From positions 23,123,534 to 23,187,533 of the forward strand of contig CM037874.1 in assembly GCA_021292105.1 (NCBI GenBank): a stretch of DNA of 64,000 nt. Reading direction: 5' to 3'. The notes beneath the pieces were generated by a model. The model did not search any database. It saw nothing but the letters and a program-made list of their open reading frames with translations, and was not told the DNA's origin. Both the position numbers and the translations under genes were made by a program. This DNA comes from Anadara kagoshimensis. Taxonomy: Eukaryota; Mollusca; Bivalvia; Arcoida; Arcidae. This document shows, one piece after another, positions 14,116 through 25,356 of this stretch (its first letter is position 1; each line of letters opens with the position of its first letter).

Positions 14116-14193
14116 CTAACTCAGAGTAATAGCCAATATAATTGCAATCACAAGTAGTAATATTACAACACATATAATTATCATTATCAATTT
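14116..14193 (-). CDS. STX1: Syntaxin-1 terminal exon, membrane anchor
   Basis: This 78-bp coding segment (25 residues and TAG) follows the acceptor TTTACTTTCAG. It encodes KLIMIIICVVILLLVIAIIL, then AITLS and stop. It is a single hydrophobic helix of about 22 residues, as expected for the C-terminal tail anchor of syntaxin-1. Joined to either 2a or 2b it gives KARR followed by KLIM, so one Lys of the usual juxtamembrane KARRKK run is replaced by Leu. No second anchor exon was found between here and 17424. The segment was too short to stand out as an open frame and was located by phase and hydrophobicity. Confidence 0.88.
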   Translation of the reverse strand, partial: KLIMIIICVVILLLVIAIILAITLS

Positions 14194-14460
14194 CTGAAAG
14201 TAAAAGAAAATAAAAACAAAATTAGGAATAAAATAAAATAAACAATGTCAAAATATCTGCTGTGACACAAGTTGAAGGATGCTAACATCTGTAGAACTAT
14301 TGGTTGCTTGTTTCCTTAACAACTAAATGTACCGGGTAATTAAATACTCTAAAATGACAGACTTATATTCAGTGCATCACCAGCTATGAAACAAGTTGGT
14401 CACCAATTTCAATAACACTGATTAACTAGTTTATTATTCTAAAATGATCTCACTTATATC

Positions 14461-15375
14461 AGGGCATCACTAGCTATGACCCAAGGTATCACAAGCTATG
14501 ACACAAGTTATCACCAGCTATGACCCAAGTTATCACCAGCTATGACCCAAGTTATCACCAGATATGACCCAAGTTATCACCAGCTATGACCCAAATTATC
14601 ACCAGATATGACCCAAGTTATCACCAGCTATGACCCAAGTAATCACCAGCTATGACCCAAGTTATCACCAGCTATGACCCAAGTTATCACCAGCTATGAC
14701 CCAAGTTATCACCAGATATAACCCAAGTTATCACCAGATATGACCAAAGTTATCACCAGCTATGGCCAAAGTTATCAACAGCTATGACCCAAGTTATCAC
14801 CAGCTATGACCCAAGTTATCACCAGCTATGACCCAAGTTATCACCAGCTATGACCCAAGTTATCACCAGCTATAACCCAAATTATCACCAGCTATGACCC
14901 AAGTTATCACCAGATATAACCCAAGTTATCACCAGCTATGACCCAAGTTATCACCAGATATAACCCAAGTTATCACCAGCTATGACCTAAGTTATCACCA
15001 GCTATGACCCAAGTTATCACCAGCTATGACCAAAGTTATCACCAGCTATGACCTAAGTTATCACCAGCTATGACCTAAGTTATCACCAGATATAACCCAA
15101 GTTATCACCAGATATAACCCAAGTTATCACCAGCTATGACCCAAGTTATCACCAGATATAACCCAAGTTATCACCAGATATGACCCAAGTTATCACCAGA
15201 TATAACCCAAGTTATCACCAGCTATGACCTAAGTTATCACCAGCTATGACCCAAGTTATCACCAGCTATGACCAAAGTTATCACCAGATATAACCCAAGT
15301 TATCACCAGATATAACCCAAGTTATCACCAGATATGACCAAAGTTATCAACAGCTATGACTAAAGTTATTAACAG
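14461..15375. repeat. 22-bp minisatellite, about 41 copies
   Basis: The tandem unit is 'cccaagttatcaccagctat' plus 'ga'. It has two main variants at the end of the unit, AGCTATGAC and AGATATAAC, arranged in mixed order. It lies in the last syntaxin intron, just upstream of the membrane-anchor exon. The seed seems to be a sequence like 'atatcagggcatcaccagct', also present at both edges. Confidence 0.95.
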
Positions 15376-16625
15376 CTATGACAAGTTGGTCAACTATGTT
15401 CATTATGCTCATTAACTAGTTAAATATTCCAAAATGATATTACTTATATCAGGGCATCACCAACTATATCCAAGCCATCACGAGCTATGACCCAAGTTAG
15501 TCACCTATGTCCATAATACTTATTTACTACATAAATATCCTTAATAATCTAACTTTTATCAAAAGCTATTACTCAAGTTACAGATTTATATTTACGCATT
15601 GCTCTCTTGGCATTTGCCAATTAAAATTTGTTCAGTTATATGCTTAGCATGCAACAGGAAGTCTGTTTATAACATCTCACCTAGTGGGGTTGTACTTGAA
15701 CTTATAAATACCAAGTGGTTGCAAAAATGTAGACAACTATCTGTTTTCAAGTAAATTGTTTCACCTAACCAGGAATAGACAATCCAAATCTTCAAATTGT
15801 ACAATAAGGGAACGCCACTAACTGAGCAATGATACACAACCATATTAACTATAAATATATGCAAATAAATTCTTTTGCATTGGGAAACTTTTAAAAGCCA
15901 GGTGCAGAAAGGTGTGGTACACTATCTTAATGAAAGACTCTAGGTGTGGTACAGAGAGTCTAACTCAAGTCACAATTATTTTAAAGTTGTAGATTCTTCA
16001 TCTATACCCCCATGATTTTTCACGTAAAATTGAAGAACTCTGTGTCATTTTGTAAGATATACTTCTGATTGGTAATTGCAAGGTTTCCATGGCAACAAAA
16101 ACACTTTAAGGACATTTAAATGCAAGGTTTCCATGGCAACCAACAACAGATTCTACAGACATTTTGAATAGTCCTTCACCTTGTATCACAACAAACATTT
16201 CTCATTGTCAAAATCAAAGAAGAAAATTCAACATAATACATTTATTTTAAAACAAATCATCTACAATGTACTGCATTCTGTTTCATGCATTATGCATCAT
16301 CACACATTTTTTTCTAGTGACAGTGAAAAGTGATAATAAATAACAGAAAAATTTATCTTTACTTTGTAACTGAAATATCTAAATCAAATGTCAACTAACA
16401 CAGTGAAGTAACCAATAGAGACTGGTAGTTCAAAGTTCAAAGGTCAAGGCTATCAAAAATAAATCTAAATTGAAATTTCAAAATAAAATAGGGGAAACTA
16501 ATAAAATGGACAAAATGTGTAAAGGACAGCTTACTAATAATAAATATGGGACATTTGGTGAATGGCAGAATCATTGCTATATCTAGTCAAAAAGTCCACA
16601 TCCATTATGTATTATTGCTTGACCT

Positions 16626-16862
16626 GTTATATGGAATCGGAGCTCATTTAAAATTTATACTGTATATGGAATTGGAGCTCATTGAAAATTTACATGGTAT
16701 ATGGAATTGGCGCAGTTGAGAATTTATATTGTATGTGAAATGGGAGCGCATTTGATATTTTATACAGAATTGGAGTGCATTTGATATTTTATATGAAATT
16801 GGAGCATTTGAGAATTTATATTGTACCAGTATGTGGAATCTGAACACATTTGTGAATTGATA
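16626..16862. repeat. Degenerate minisatellite, TATGGAATTGGAGCTC type
   Basis: Six or seven degenerate units of 30-40 bp contain 'tatggaattggagc' and 'gagaatttatattgta'. The 15376-16625 stretch before it is intronic noncoding with two GGTTTCCATGGCAAC motifs. Confidence 0.7.
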
Positions 16863-17423
16863 TGGCATTGCACCGTGTCAGCGTTTTTGTGTCGGAATTT
16901 AATGAAACTGGTGCCTTTTTAAATTTATATCTCCTGAGAATGAGTTTCCCCTTTTTCTATTTTTTAAAGTAAAATAATAATGGAAGTGATAAAAACATGG
17001 AAATACCATGATAAAAATATATCAATCTAAATAAAAAATATATGCATGACATTGTGCTGCTTTTACAACATTTAGAAATACAGAGACTGCAAACAAGTTT
17101 AATCTACTACAACAGAAAAAGACAAGATTCCATCAGTCATAAGGAAAAAGAAAGCTGTGATTGAATATAATGAAATATTTGATACGGAGAGTGACCTTTC
17201 CCTCTGACCTTTGTACCCATCACTATGGAAACTTCTTATTAAAATTTTTTTAAAAAGTTGAAATCGAACACAAAAATTTTTTGTGATATAAAAAGTGAAA
17301 GATAGCACTCTCTACTCTAAAAAACAATAAAGAAAATACATGGGGTAGGGAGTTAACGACTTTACGACGCACGCACAATACGCTTGATTGCACCATGACG
17401 ACGATGATAATGCTTTTACATAC

Positions 17424-17534
17424 CCTCCTAGCTTTACTTTGATATTTAACTGCTTTTTTAGTGTCCATTTTGGCAGTTTCTATATAATCGACAGCTTGTT
17501 CAACATTATATTCAATTCGATCTATCATTTCTCC
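17424..17534 (-). CDS. STX1: Syntaxin-1 alternative exon 2a (SNARE motif, C-terminal half)
   Basis: This 111-bp exon (37 codons, phase 0 at both ends) encodes [20 protein letters not shown], then [17 protein letters not shown]. The acceptor is TTTTCACAG and the donor GTATGTAA. It is closer to vertebrate syntaxin-1 ([24 protein letters not shown]) than exon 2b. The reading frame stays open beyond the donor, so retaining the intron would add a long unrelated tail. It joins the membrane-anchor exon at 14193 in phase 0. Confidence 0.93.
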
Positions 17535-17608
17535 CTGTGAAAATAATGAATAGAAAATGTAAAAAAAACATGCATGTGCGAATGCTCTACCAAAATGTCC
17601 ATACATAC

Positions 17609-17719
17609 CCTCCGAGCTTTACTCTGATATTTAAGTGCCTTTTTAGTGTCTTTTACGGCACTGCCTACATACTCTTTAGCATTTTCAACATTAAATTCTA
17701 TACGATCTATCATTTCACC
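17609..17719 (-). CDS. STX1: Syntaxin-1 alternative exon 2b (SNARE motif, C-terminal half)
   Basis: This 111-bp exon (37 codons, phase 0 at both ends) encodes [20 protein letters not shown], then [17 protein letters not shown]. The acceptor is TTTTCACAG and the donor GTATGTAT. It provides layers +1 to +8 of the SNARE motif and the basic KARR before the membrane anchor. It differs from its partner at 17424-17534 mainly between EFNVE and DTKKA, which is largely the outward-facing part of the helix. The two exons are only 74 bp apart, which is very short for an intron and would favour use of one or the other. Confidence 0.9.
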
Positions 17720-17898
17720 CTGTGAAAATAAAATTATACATGCAAACTTCATCCCCCATACAACCTTTGGGTGCTGCAAAGAAATATAAAACTCACTTGG
17801 TTAGTTTTAACATTTTTTATCTATATCCAACAAAAAATACTAAGCAACATCATCCATTGTTTTTTAAAAATTATTTTAAAGATTTTTTGTATAGGCAG

Positions 17899-18594
17899 CA
17901 ATGCTTCAGATTGTCGGTGCGCCCGCACCAATCCTGCATTATTTTAAAAAATGGCGCATAACATTTGCTTTTAATGGGTCCACGTGGCGCATGGTTTTTC
18001 TTAGCCAAATTGATCGTTAATAATTTCTTCCCAAAACTACATATTCGATTCCATGGGGTTTTCCAATTTGACTTTCTATCTGGTTTTCTATCGGAAAATC
18101 TCTAGCGTCTTTGTTTATCTCATAATCAGCATATAGACAGGACTCCCGACAAGCCCCTTCTCTTCGCTCTATGCGTCCGTTATTAACATTAATATTTAAA
18201 GGGGGAGAACTTGTAATAAAACTTGATATGACCTTGGACGTTGTCGTTCATTTAATATACTAGCGGCAACCATGGCTACGAGATGCAGATGACTCTATTC
18301 ACATTTTTTAAAACAACACAAAGCGCAGAGAAGTAGATGCACATAAAATGAATCATCGAGGTGAAAGAGTTTAAAATATATCGTAAAGGTTAACAAAATA
18401 TAAATTAGCAGATGACAAGATCGCTTTTGGTGCATTAAATGAAGATGTCAGGTGCCGACTTTCACTTTCAGTCACGTGGCGTTACATTTAATTATGTGTC
18501 AAAACATGACCAACTATAACAAAAAAAGACCCCTTGTAATTGGACCTGGTGGGCCCTTGTGGCCCACTATCTGCAAAAACAATCTGAAGTGCTG
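17899..18594. mobile_element. Nonautonomous hAT-like DNA transposon
   Basis: A 696-bp element with ends CAATGCTTCAGATTGT and ACAATCTGAAGTGCTG (inverted, imperfect). It is flanked by the direct repeat AGGCAG (17893-17898 and 18595-18600). CACGTGGCG motifs sit near both ends. It has no transposase ORF and lies in the syntaxin intron upstream of exon 2b. The hAT assignment rests on the CA-start ends and is uncertain; the 6-bp match is shorter than the usual 8-bp duplication. Confidence 0.55.
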
Positions 18595-19467
18595 AGGCAG
18601 AAGAAAAAGTTTGAACTTTTAATAGATAAGTTGAAAAGTCTTTTAAAATCATGACATGATGTTCAAAACATGACTAGCGGGACTACCGTAATTGCTAGAA
18701 AATATACTTAAATTTCTAAGATCAGAGTATCAACCTGATGGCAACTACATATATAATGTAGAAAATCATAGGGATAATACTGATACTGGTTGTACTTTCT
18801 AACTTAATTCCTCAGTTTTTGAATTAACGATAATAAATGACATAAATAGTAATAGTGGCAATCTTGGATTGCATACAAACATGTGGGAAACAACTTTCAA
18901 TCTTATTAACAAATGACCTTCCATAGCCAATTTTGTTTTTTTTACAAATAGTCCCAGTTGTTTCAAAGGAGAAATCTAAAGTTTATGGATGCTTGCACCC
19001 GTGCACGCTTCACCAAGCCATGAGTACACACAGGCTTTTCTAGGTGCCCTACAAACAGCGTAGCATGTGATAGTAAAGACTTACTTAGGGTGGCATAAGA
19101 GTTTAAAATTTAACAATAACCCATGATGCTTGATCTCCGGGTGAGATATGGCATGTATTGGATATCGCAAAAAATGTAATGATTTTGGATTTTGAACTGA
19201 TTTCTACTTGGCACTTTTATATACATGTATTCATCTCAGATTTTGAAAGAACGCTAGACTTATTTGTCATATTTAGTGTAAGCTTCACATATCTTTGTTG
19301 AAATTTTAGCAGACATTGTACCTGTAGTTTTATAACCAAGCTAATTCAATCAAAGATGATTAAAATTTAGCACAAAGAGTGGTGTAATCAAAATTGAAAA
19401 AATGTTGGTGGTGCTATTGTACAATGAATATTTGAAGGTGAAAAGATTATGTGAATAATAATCATAT

Positions 19468-19500
19468 AATAATAATAATAATAATAATTATAATAATATA
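19468..19500. repeat. (TAA)n microsatellite
   Basis: AT-only trinucleotide run within otherwise featureless intron sequence (18601-19880). Confidence 0.85.
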
Positions 19501-19883
19501 AGAACCTTTTAATTGACATGATATTGAAGTTAAAGGCCTGCACCAGTACGAAGTGTGATAAATCATAAACACATAGATTTAAAAAAAAAAGCTGTTTGTA
19601 TTGGAAAATGGTGTGTAAAAATCAGCAAAAGTAGAACACCACCACCTTGTGATATACAGTGAACATCCTTACAATCTGGTGTAACAGGCAATGTAGGATT
19701 AATCCGCATTATTTGTAAACTTTCTTTCTACATCAATACACTGGCTTTCTATAGAAAAGTATATACATACTTAACTTTTCTTTAAACTTGTCTCAACTGA
19801 GCAAATAATAAGATGCCCAAGATGTAAAAGTAAAGTAATGAAAAGATGGGGTTCTCAAAATTCTCAGAGTAAAGTAGATTAAT

Positions 19884-20070
19884 GGTGATTTACACCTCAG
19901 TAAAGATTCTTTAACTTGTGTCAAAGTGGTCAGTTTTGAGATGATGAAGAAAACCTTAGTATCTGTAGAAAAATGCTGAACTATGGCAAGTGAACTGACA
20001 ATTTTCTCAGACTAAGACCTGCCAAAGTGGGATGTGAACCTAGGCTGTGACAGCCACTAGATTAAACAAG
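19884..20070 (-). mobile_element. tRNA-derived SINE, family A, degraded copy
   Basis: Shares 'tcagtaaagattcttt' and 'cctgccaaagtgggatgtga' with the other family A copies. The tRNA-like head at the high-coordinate end is decayed. Confidence 0.5.
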
Positions 20071-20607
20071 CAAATTAAGTGAGTTTCGATTTCCCCGCCA
20101 GTGGGTACTTTTCAGCCATGGAAAACGAGCAAACCAATTCCAGTTAATGATGTGCCAATCTCCCATTAATGTTGATGCTTTGCACCAAGTTTTGTAAAAT
20201 AGTGCTTCATACTTTTGGAGAATTACTCAGGACAAGAAGTGTCTGGACAGACGAAATAACAGACCTTCAAATTCAACACTCCCCTCTTTCTTTGAGAGGC
20301 GGGGGATAATAAAATAGAAAATTATATTAATATTTTAGACTTGACATAGTAACCAATCCTGTAATAAAGAATAAATTTATAACTTGATGAAAATCACAGT
20401 ATACAACTCATCTCAACTCCACTCGACTCATCGTCACAACCTTGACAGTAAAGAGGGTATGGCGAGAACATCTGAATAACTACTGAAAAGAGAGATACCT
20501 ACTGATTGTTCAATTTTTGTCTTTTGTTCGTATTCATCACATCAATGTAACAAACTGGACACTTATTTAATATAACATCATATATGTCTCAATTTACAAT
20601 AGGAAAT

Positions 20608-20872
20608 GGCCAAGTGGTACTGTGTCACAGGCTTTCGAAGTAAAGGGTTGTGGGTTTACACCTCACTCAGGACTTGAAAAATTTTTTGAGATGATTTTCA
20701 TCTCCTTCCCATACTAAAGCAATAAAAAGCACAATACTAGAATAGTCTTTTGGATAAGACTCAAAATCAAGGTCCCATGTCTCAGTGCACAGTAAAGGCA
20801 CCTCTGTAGAGTTCGAAAAAGAGTAGGCCACCTGTGGCTGCTACAGAAGACGCTTACAACTAAGTGACTGAA
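20608..20872 (+). mobile_element. tRNA-derived SINE, family B
   Basis: The plus-strand head ATGGCCAAGTGGTACTG (A-box-like) and GGGTTTACACCTC (B-box-like) is followed by the conserved body 'gtcttttggataagactc' and 'aaggtccc', which resembles a widespread mollusc SINE central domain. A related body is found near 53190. Confidence 0.6.
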
Positions 20873-21177
20873 ACAGACTGAGCAAAGTAAAAATGTAAGA
20901 ATAATATTGCAGAAAACAGTATTTGGCTTGAAATAATTTTTCTTAGATCAAATGTTTAAGTGATACCATGGCAACTTCCAATGCTAAAATTTTAGTAAAT
21001 TTCACTTGGATTGTAATTTTTTTATTGCCACCATAGCAACCGTAATTTAAATTAAGAACATATCACCTGGCAGTGTCTTCATAGGTACCATGGCTACAGC
21101 CAATCACTTTAAGTATAGATCGGGTTGTATAACTGTTACCATGACAACGACCAATCAAATTTGTTGTGCTATCTTAC

Positions 21178-21315
21178 CTGACTTTCTACCAGCATAGCCA
21201 TATCCATAAACATATCATGTAATTCTCTTATACTAGTTTCTAACTTTATAATATCATTATGTCTAGCTTCAATATCTGCTAATGTCTGTTTAGCTTGTTG
21301 TGTTTCCATTATAAT
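21178..21315 (-). CDS. STX1: Syntaxin-1 exon, N-terminal half of SNARE motif
   Basis: This 138-bp exon (46 codons, phase 0 at both ends) encodes [20 protein letters not shown], then [14 protein letters not shown] and [12 protein letters not shown]. The acceptor is TTATTTACAG and the donor GTAAGAT. The last residue, Gln, aligns with rat Q226, the central ionic ('zero') layer of the SNARE helix. The shared part therefore ends exactly at layer 0 and the rest comes from one of two alternative exons. A TIR element begins about 40 bp upstream. Confidence 0.95.
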
Positions 21316-21352
21316 CTGTAAATAATTAACAAAATATATCATTTTAACCAAG

Positions 21353-21536
21353 TACAGTCGAACCTGCCTTAAAGGTCACCTCTATATAAGGACTACCTGC
21401 TTATAAAGGCCAGTAGAATTGTATCCCAATTGTTCTTTATTCATATAATTTGGACCTGTTTATAAAAGTCACCTGCCCATTGAGGTCATTTTCACATGTT
21501 TCCTTGGGTGACCTTTATAGACAGGTTTGATTGTAT
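21353..21536. mobile_element. MITE with TA target duplication
   Basis: About 180 bp. It starts CAGTCGAACCTGCCTTAAAG, ends near CAGGTTTGATTG, and is flanked by TA. Subterminal GGTCACCT and GGTGACCT are inverted. It lies just upstream of the SNARE-motif exon. Confidence 0.65.
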
Positions 21537-21618
21537 TTTTTGGTATTTGTCAATAATGACATTTTCTCCCATGTTCAATGTATAACCTCAGACAAAAGGG
21601 CTATGAAGGCTAATGTGG

Positions 21619-21815
21619 AGTTATGACCTCAGTCAAGATTCTTTCGCTTATATTGAGGTAGACAATTCTCGATGACGGAGGAAACCAGATTTATCAGAAT
21701 ACAACTGATCTTCGGGAAGTGAACCACAAACTTTCTTACACTAGCATCTGCCCAAGTGGGATTCAAATCTAGGCAGCGAGAAGCAATGTGATGTTTAACT
21801 GCACTAAAGAGAGAT
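21619..21815 (-). mobile_element. tRNA-derived SINE, family A
   Basis: Shares 'gacctcagtcaagattcttt', 'ggaggaaaccag' and 'cacaaactttcttacact' with the other copies. B-box-like GGATTCAAATCTAGGC is on the plus strand in reverse sense. Confidence 0.55.
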
Positions 21816-22206
21816 TAAAACCACACCCGAGACTCGAATCAAGTGTACCAGTGTTTATAGCCCTGTCAGAATTTACAACCACACCTCCCATACTCTAGCC
21901 AAATCGATCTGTTTCTAGCCTTTTCAGAAAATATTACATCTATATCCCAGACCCTACCACGTCTCACCAGACCCAAGTTGATTACATCCATGATCAGACT
22001 CAAACTAAGTAGACCTGTGTTTCTACCCTACAGAAAAGATTACATCCACATCTAGACTACGGCTCAGTGGATCAGTGTTCCGAGCCCTTCCAGACCAGAG
22101 TATAAAACAGCCACTAAGTGGACCAGTGTTTCTAGTCCTGGCAGAATAGATTACAACCACAACCCAGACTCTAGGTGAATTTTTTTTTAAATACAAACTT
22201 GCTCAC

Positions 22207-22280
22207 CCCTTGTGTAAAAATGGCTGGATTTCCAGATTCTAACATATCTTCTAATTCTTCATTAGTAGTTGTTCTACCAG
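22207..22280 (-). CDS. STX1: Syntaxin-1 exon, Habc-SNARE linker
   Basis: This 74-bp exon encodes (T)[18 protein letters not shown], then AIFTQG. The acceptor is TTTACTTTAG and the donor GTGAGC after GGG. It contains the linker-helix LE pair within EELED that corresponds to the residues changed in the classic 'open' syntaxin mutant, so the closed-form switch seems intact. It enters in phase 1 from either alternative Hc exon and leaves in phase 0. Confidence 0.93.
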
Positions 22281-23924
22281 CTAAAGTAAATAGAAAAATT
22301 AATTATCTTGGTAAGATGACATTAGTTTTATATAAATACATATAGTTTGGAATTTTCCCCTAGAAAACTAAAACTGTCTCTCAAGAGACAAATATTGTGA
22401 ATATACACCTAAATTTGGTATGCAACACATTGTCTCATGTTGGTTTGCATTCATTCCAAATTTAATCAAAATCTATCTATCGAAATTGAAGATCATGGAG
22501 TGGACAATATATTGGGACAGAGAGGGTGATTCCTGTACACCCCTTAAACTTTGTTTGCAGCGGCATGATAAAAACATGTGATACAGCATAACATTTAGTC
22601 CACAGCAATGTATTCCCTTTGACATTTTTGTATCCGGGATGTAACCTAAAATTAATTTTTACATGATGTTTAATAATGAGATTTGGGGTATGTCCTTTTT
22701 TTAAAAGGCTACTTTTTATGACTTTGAACAAATTTCCATGTAAAATTAAATGTTAAGGTCGATGTAAAGTTGTTAAGCCCTGCATATAAGCCCATAAGTC
22801 ATATACTGTGACATTATTATTTTCCATGGTGTCCCAATTTTTGTGAATTTTTGATCTCATCATTTCTTCCTCTCTTTCCTAGGTGGCAGATGATCCTGAT
22901 CATTGTAACCTTCATGACACAATGTTGAGAACCCACTTTTAAACAAATGTACAATACTGGATCCCCATCACACACTCTTGGACAGTACTAAATATTGCCC
23001 TTCGCTCAAATTTAATTGGAGAAAGTTGATATTTCACTAAATATGCATAGACAAGAAAATGATTTCAACTCCAATTTCCAGAAATCATTGGAATTTTTTT
23101 AAATAGTAAGTTTTAACTGGCAATTGTACGGTTGTAATTTTAGCTTCAAAATTGTACTACTTATGCCAAAACTGTAAGGGTAGACAAGTATGGCCATACC
23201 TCATCCTAATGTTCATATGCTAAATCAATGTTAAAACTAGAAATATACGCTCTATTGCTCACTTAGTATATTCCTGCTTTTAACTTCAACCACTGACTGT
23301 AAATTTTGAAAAATAAAGTCGTAAAACAGGAAGTAGATGTCCGACAGACTTGAAATCAGTACCTGGGGTATGGGACCTCATACTGAACATGCATACACAA
23401 TTTCAAGTGGCTGTGCTTCGTAGTTGCTGAGAAAACTTTTATAAATATTTGTGTTTCAAGAGGACGGATAGACGGACAGAGGTATACTTGCATATCCCCT
23501 TTTTCTTTCGAAGCAGGGGGTATAATTACTAATATGCACTAATGTTTAAGCCATGTAACATAATTAGCACTACTCATATTCACTGTAAAAAATGAGGTTT
23601 TTATCAGTTAAGTACAGTAAGTTGGGTGCAAAATAAATTATGTTTTCAGAATTTGTTATCCATATATTTTATCATGCATATATTTTAAACATAAGTTTTC
23701 CATGCAAATATTATAAGATTCTTGTAAAGATTTAAAAAAAATATCTTGTGGTGAAAACCTTTGGTAAAAAACAGTGTGCATGTGTAAAAAATGTAAGAGA
23801 GTCAGTGTTATAATTGAAAAAAAAAGAAGATTTTAATGATACTTTTTGTATTTACATGATAATCATGTGTAGGATTTTGGTTTATAAAAAAACCAGAACC
23901 TTTCTCCTTTCTTTCCTTATTCAA
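22281..23924. other. Syntaxin intron, nothing further recognised
   Basis: Intron between the linker exon and alternative exon 1a. It contains decayed interspersed repeats without clear ends. No additional exon with splice sites in the right phase was seen. Confidence 0.5.
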
Positions 23925-24090
23925 AGTATAAACACTTCCAACATGTCAAATAGTGCCATAAGAAAACCACCAGTGACCTCCGGTAAACCCAATGACAAAC
24001 TTTCTTCCACTAGGGTTTGATCCTAGTTGATGAGAAAAGCTGAGCTCTATAGGATTGCACTTAAGAGCACTAAGCCACAAAAGCCCCGAA
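23925..24090 (-). mobile_element. tRNA-derived SINE, family A, partial
   Basis: Retains 'cttccactagggtttgatcc' and a head ending in 'gcactaagccacaaaagcc'. It stops about 190 bp from exon 1a. Confidence 0.45.
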
Positions 24091-24280
24091 AATGTAGTGG
24101 AATATATGTATCTTTATCTGTAGATAGAGCAAAGTCACTAAAATACATTTGGAATTCTGAGTAGAAAACATAAATTTACAACTGATAGTTATCCTGGCAG
24201 GCATACTGCATACACGAGCTTGCTAAAATATAAACTAGGCATTAATACTAAGAACGAAGCATACAGTCTAAATATCTTAC

Positions 24281-24389
24281 TTATTTCCAGTTGCCGTTGG
24301 ATACGTCCTTTACATCGCTCTCTGTAATCAATCTGACAGGCGTTGTAATCGTTCATTACTTCCACAAATTTACGAGATAATGTTGCGTG
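24281..24389 (-). CDS. STX1: Syntaxin-1 alternative exon 1a (Hc helix)
   Basis: This 109-bp exon encodes [19 protein letters not shown], then [17 protein letters not shown] plus one base. It is the canonical version, nearly identical to vertebrate syntaxin-1 over SRKFVEVM and [15 protein letters not shown]. The acceptor is TGTGATAG and the donor GTAAGAT. It joins the exon ending RKTQ in phase 0 and the exon starting CTGGTAGA in phase 1. It shares length and phases with 25248-25356 and lies 858 bp downstream of it in transcription order. The Hc helix packs against the SNARE motif in the closed, Munc18-bound form, so the choice of exon could alter the closed state (inference). Confidence 0.92.
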
Positions 24390-25247
24390 CTATCACAGAA
24401 ATAAAGAGAAAAAAGAAAACAAATTTATTTAAACCAAAACTCTTATAGGACGTAACTAGAAAAACTGCTAAGAAATAAGAACGTTGCTCGCTATGTGTTG
24501 TGTATGTCACTTCAAACAGTCATGTGATTTTTACCCATAATGCTTCTATTATGAAAAGGGAAGTAACCATTTCAAGACCTCAATCACCCAATTTTGACTA
24601 CTTAATTTTCAAAATCATGAATTAATAATTTTTAAAACAGTTGCATTTGAAGTTGAAGATTGTGGCTTATTAAAAAATATTTTTCCATAATACTTGATCA
24701 TCAGGTGTCTTTTTAGATCTAACATTACATTATAATAACTAAATCAAAACTTTGTTATTTTCTTTATTCATCATTGATTTTTCACCAAATCCCTTCAATG
24801 GCTTCATAACACTAAAATCTGACTAAAAGCAGTGTCATAGCTAAGTTCCCACAAATTTTAAATTATTATATTTTCACAAATTTTCTTAAACAGGTTACTT
24901 TTTGAGAGAATTTCTATGAAATTAGTAGCCAATAACAGTTTTGGCTACCAGGAATAGAAGCCTAGCAATGAATCAAAGTTTAACTGTATGTTGTTAAAAA
25001 TCAGATATATAATATCAAAATTACGAATAATCTGATTTTATAGCCATCTTCTGTTATTATAAAGAGATCAACACTAGCCGAGTAAAAGTCACAGAGAGTT
25101 GATGAAGTGACGTAACACTGCTGTGAAAATTAAAAAACTAATAATAAGATAAAATAAAACATCGTAAAAGGTAGTTCTAACAAACGTGCATAGTAGATTT
25201 AATAATATGCTTGGTGTCTGCAGCTAACTGCAGCAAGGTGGTCTTAC

Positions 25248-25356
25248 TTATTTCCATTTGTCGCTGAATGCGAGCTTTACATCCGTCCCTGTACTGTACT
25301 TGAGCTTCATTGTATTTGTTCATCTCTTCCACAAATTTACGATAAATTGTTGAATA
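25248..25356 (-). CDS. STX1: Syntaxin-1 alternative exon 1b (Hc helix)
   Basis: This 109-bp exon encodes 36 residues plus one base: [19 protein letters not shown], then [17 protein letters not shown]. The acceptor is TTTTTAG and the donor GTAAGAC. It has exactly the same length, phases and protein position as the exon at 24281-24389. Because 109 is not a multiple of three, including both would break the frame, so the two must be used mutually exclusively. It is the more divergent of the pair from vertebrate syntaxin-1: RERCKGRIQ is replaced by RDGCKARIQ. Two partial copies of its acceptor and first codons lie just upstream, at 25386-25430 and 25456-25500. Confidence 0.88.

Noticed and set aside
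17250-17423. Extension of syntaxin exon 2a past its donor into a hydrophobic tail
   Set aside because: The donor GTATGTAA and the matching anchor exon at 14193 explain the gene better; the tail resembles no syntaxin anchor.
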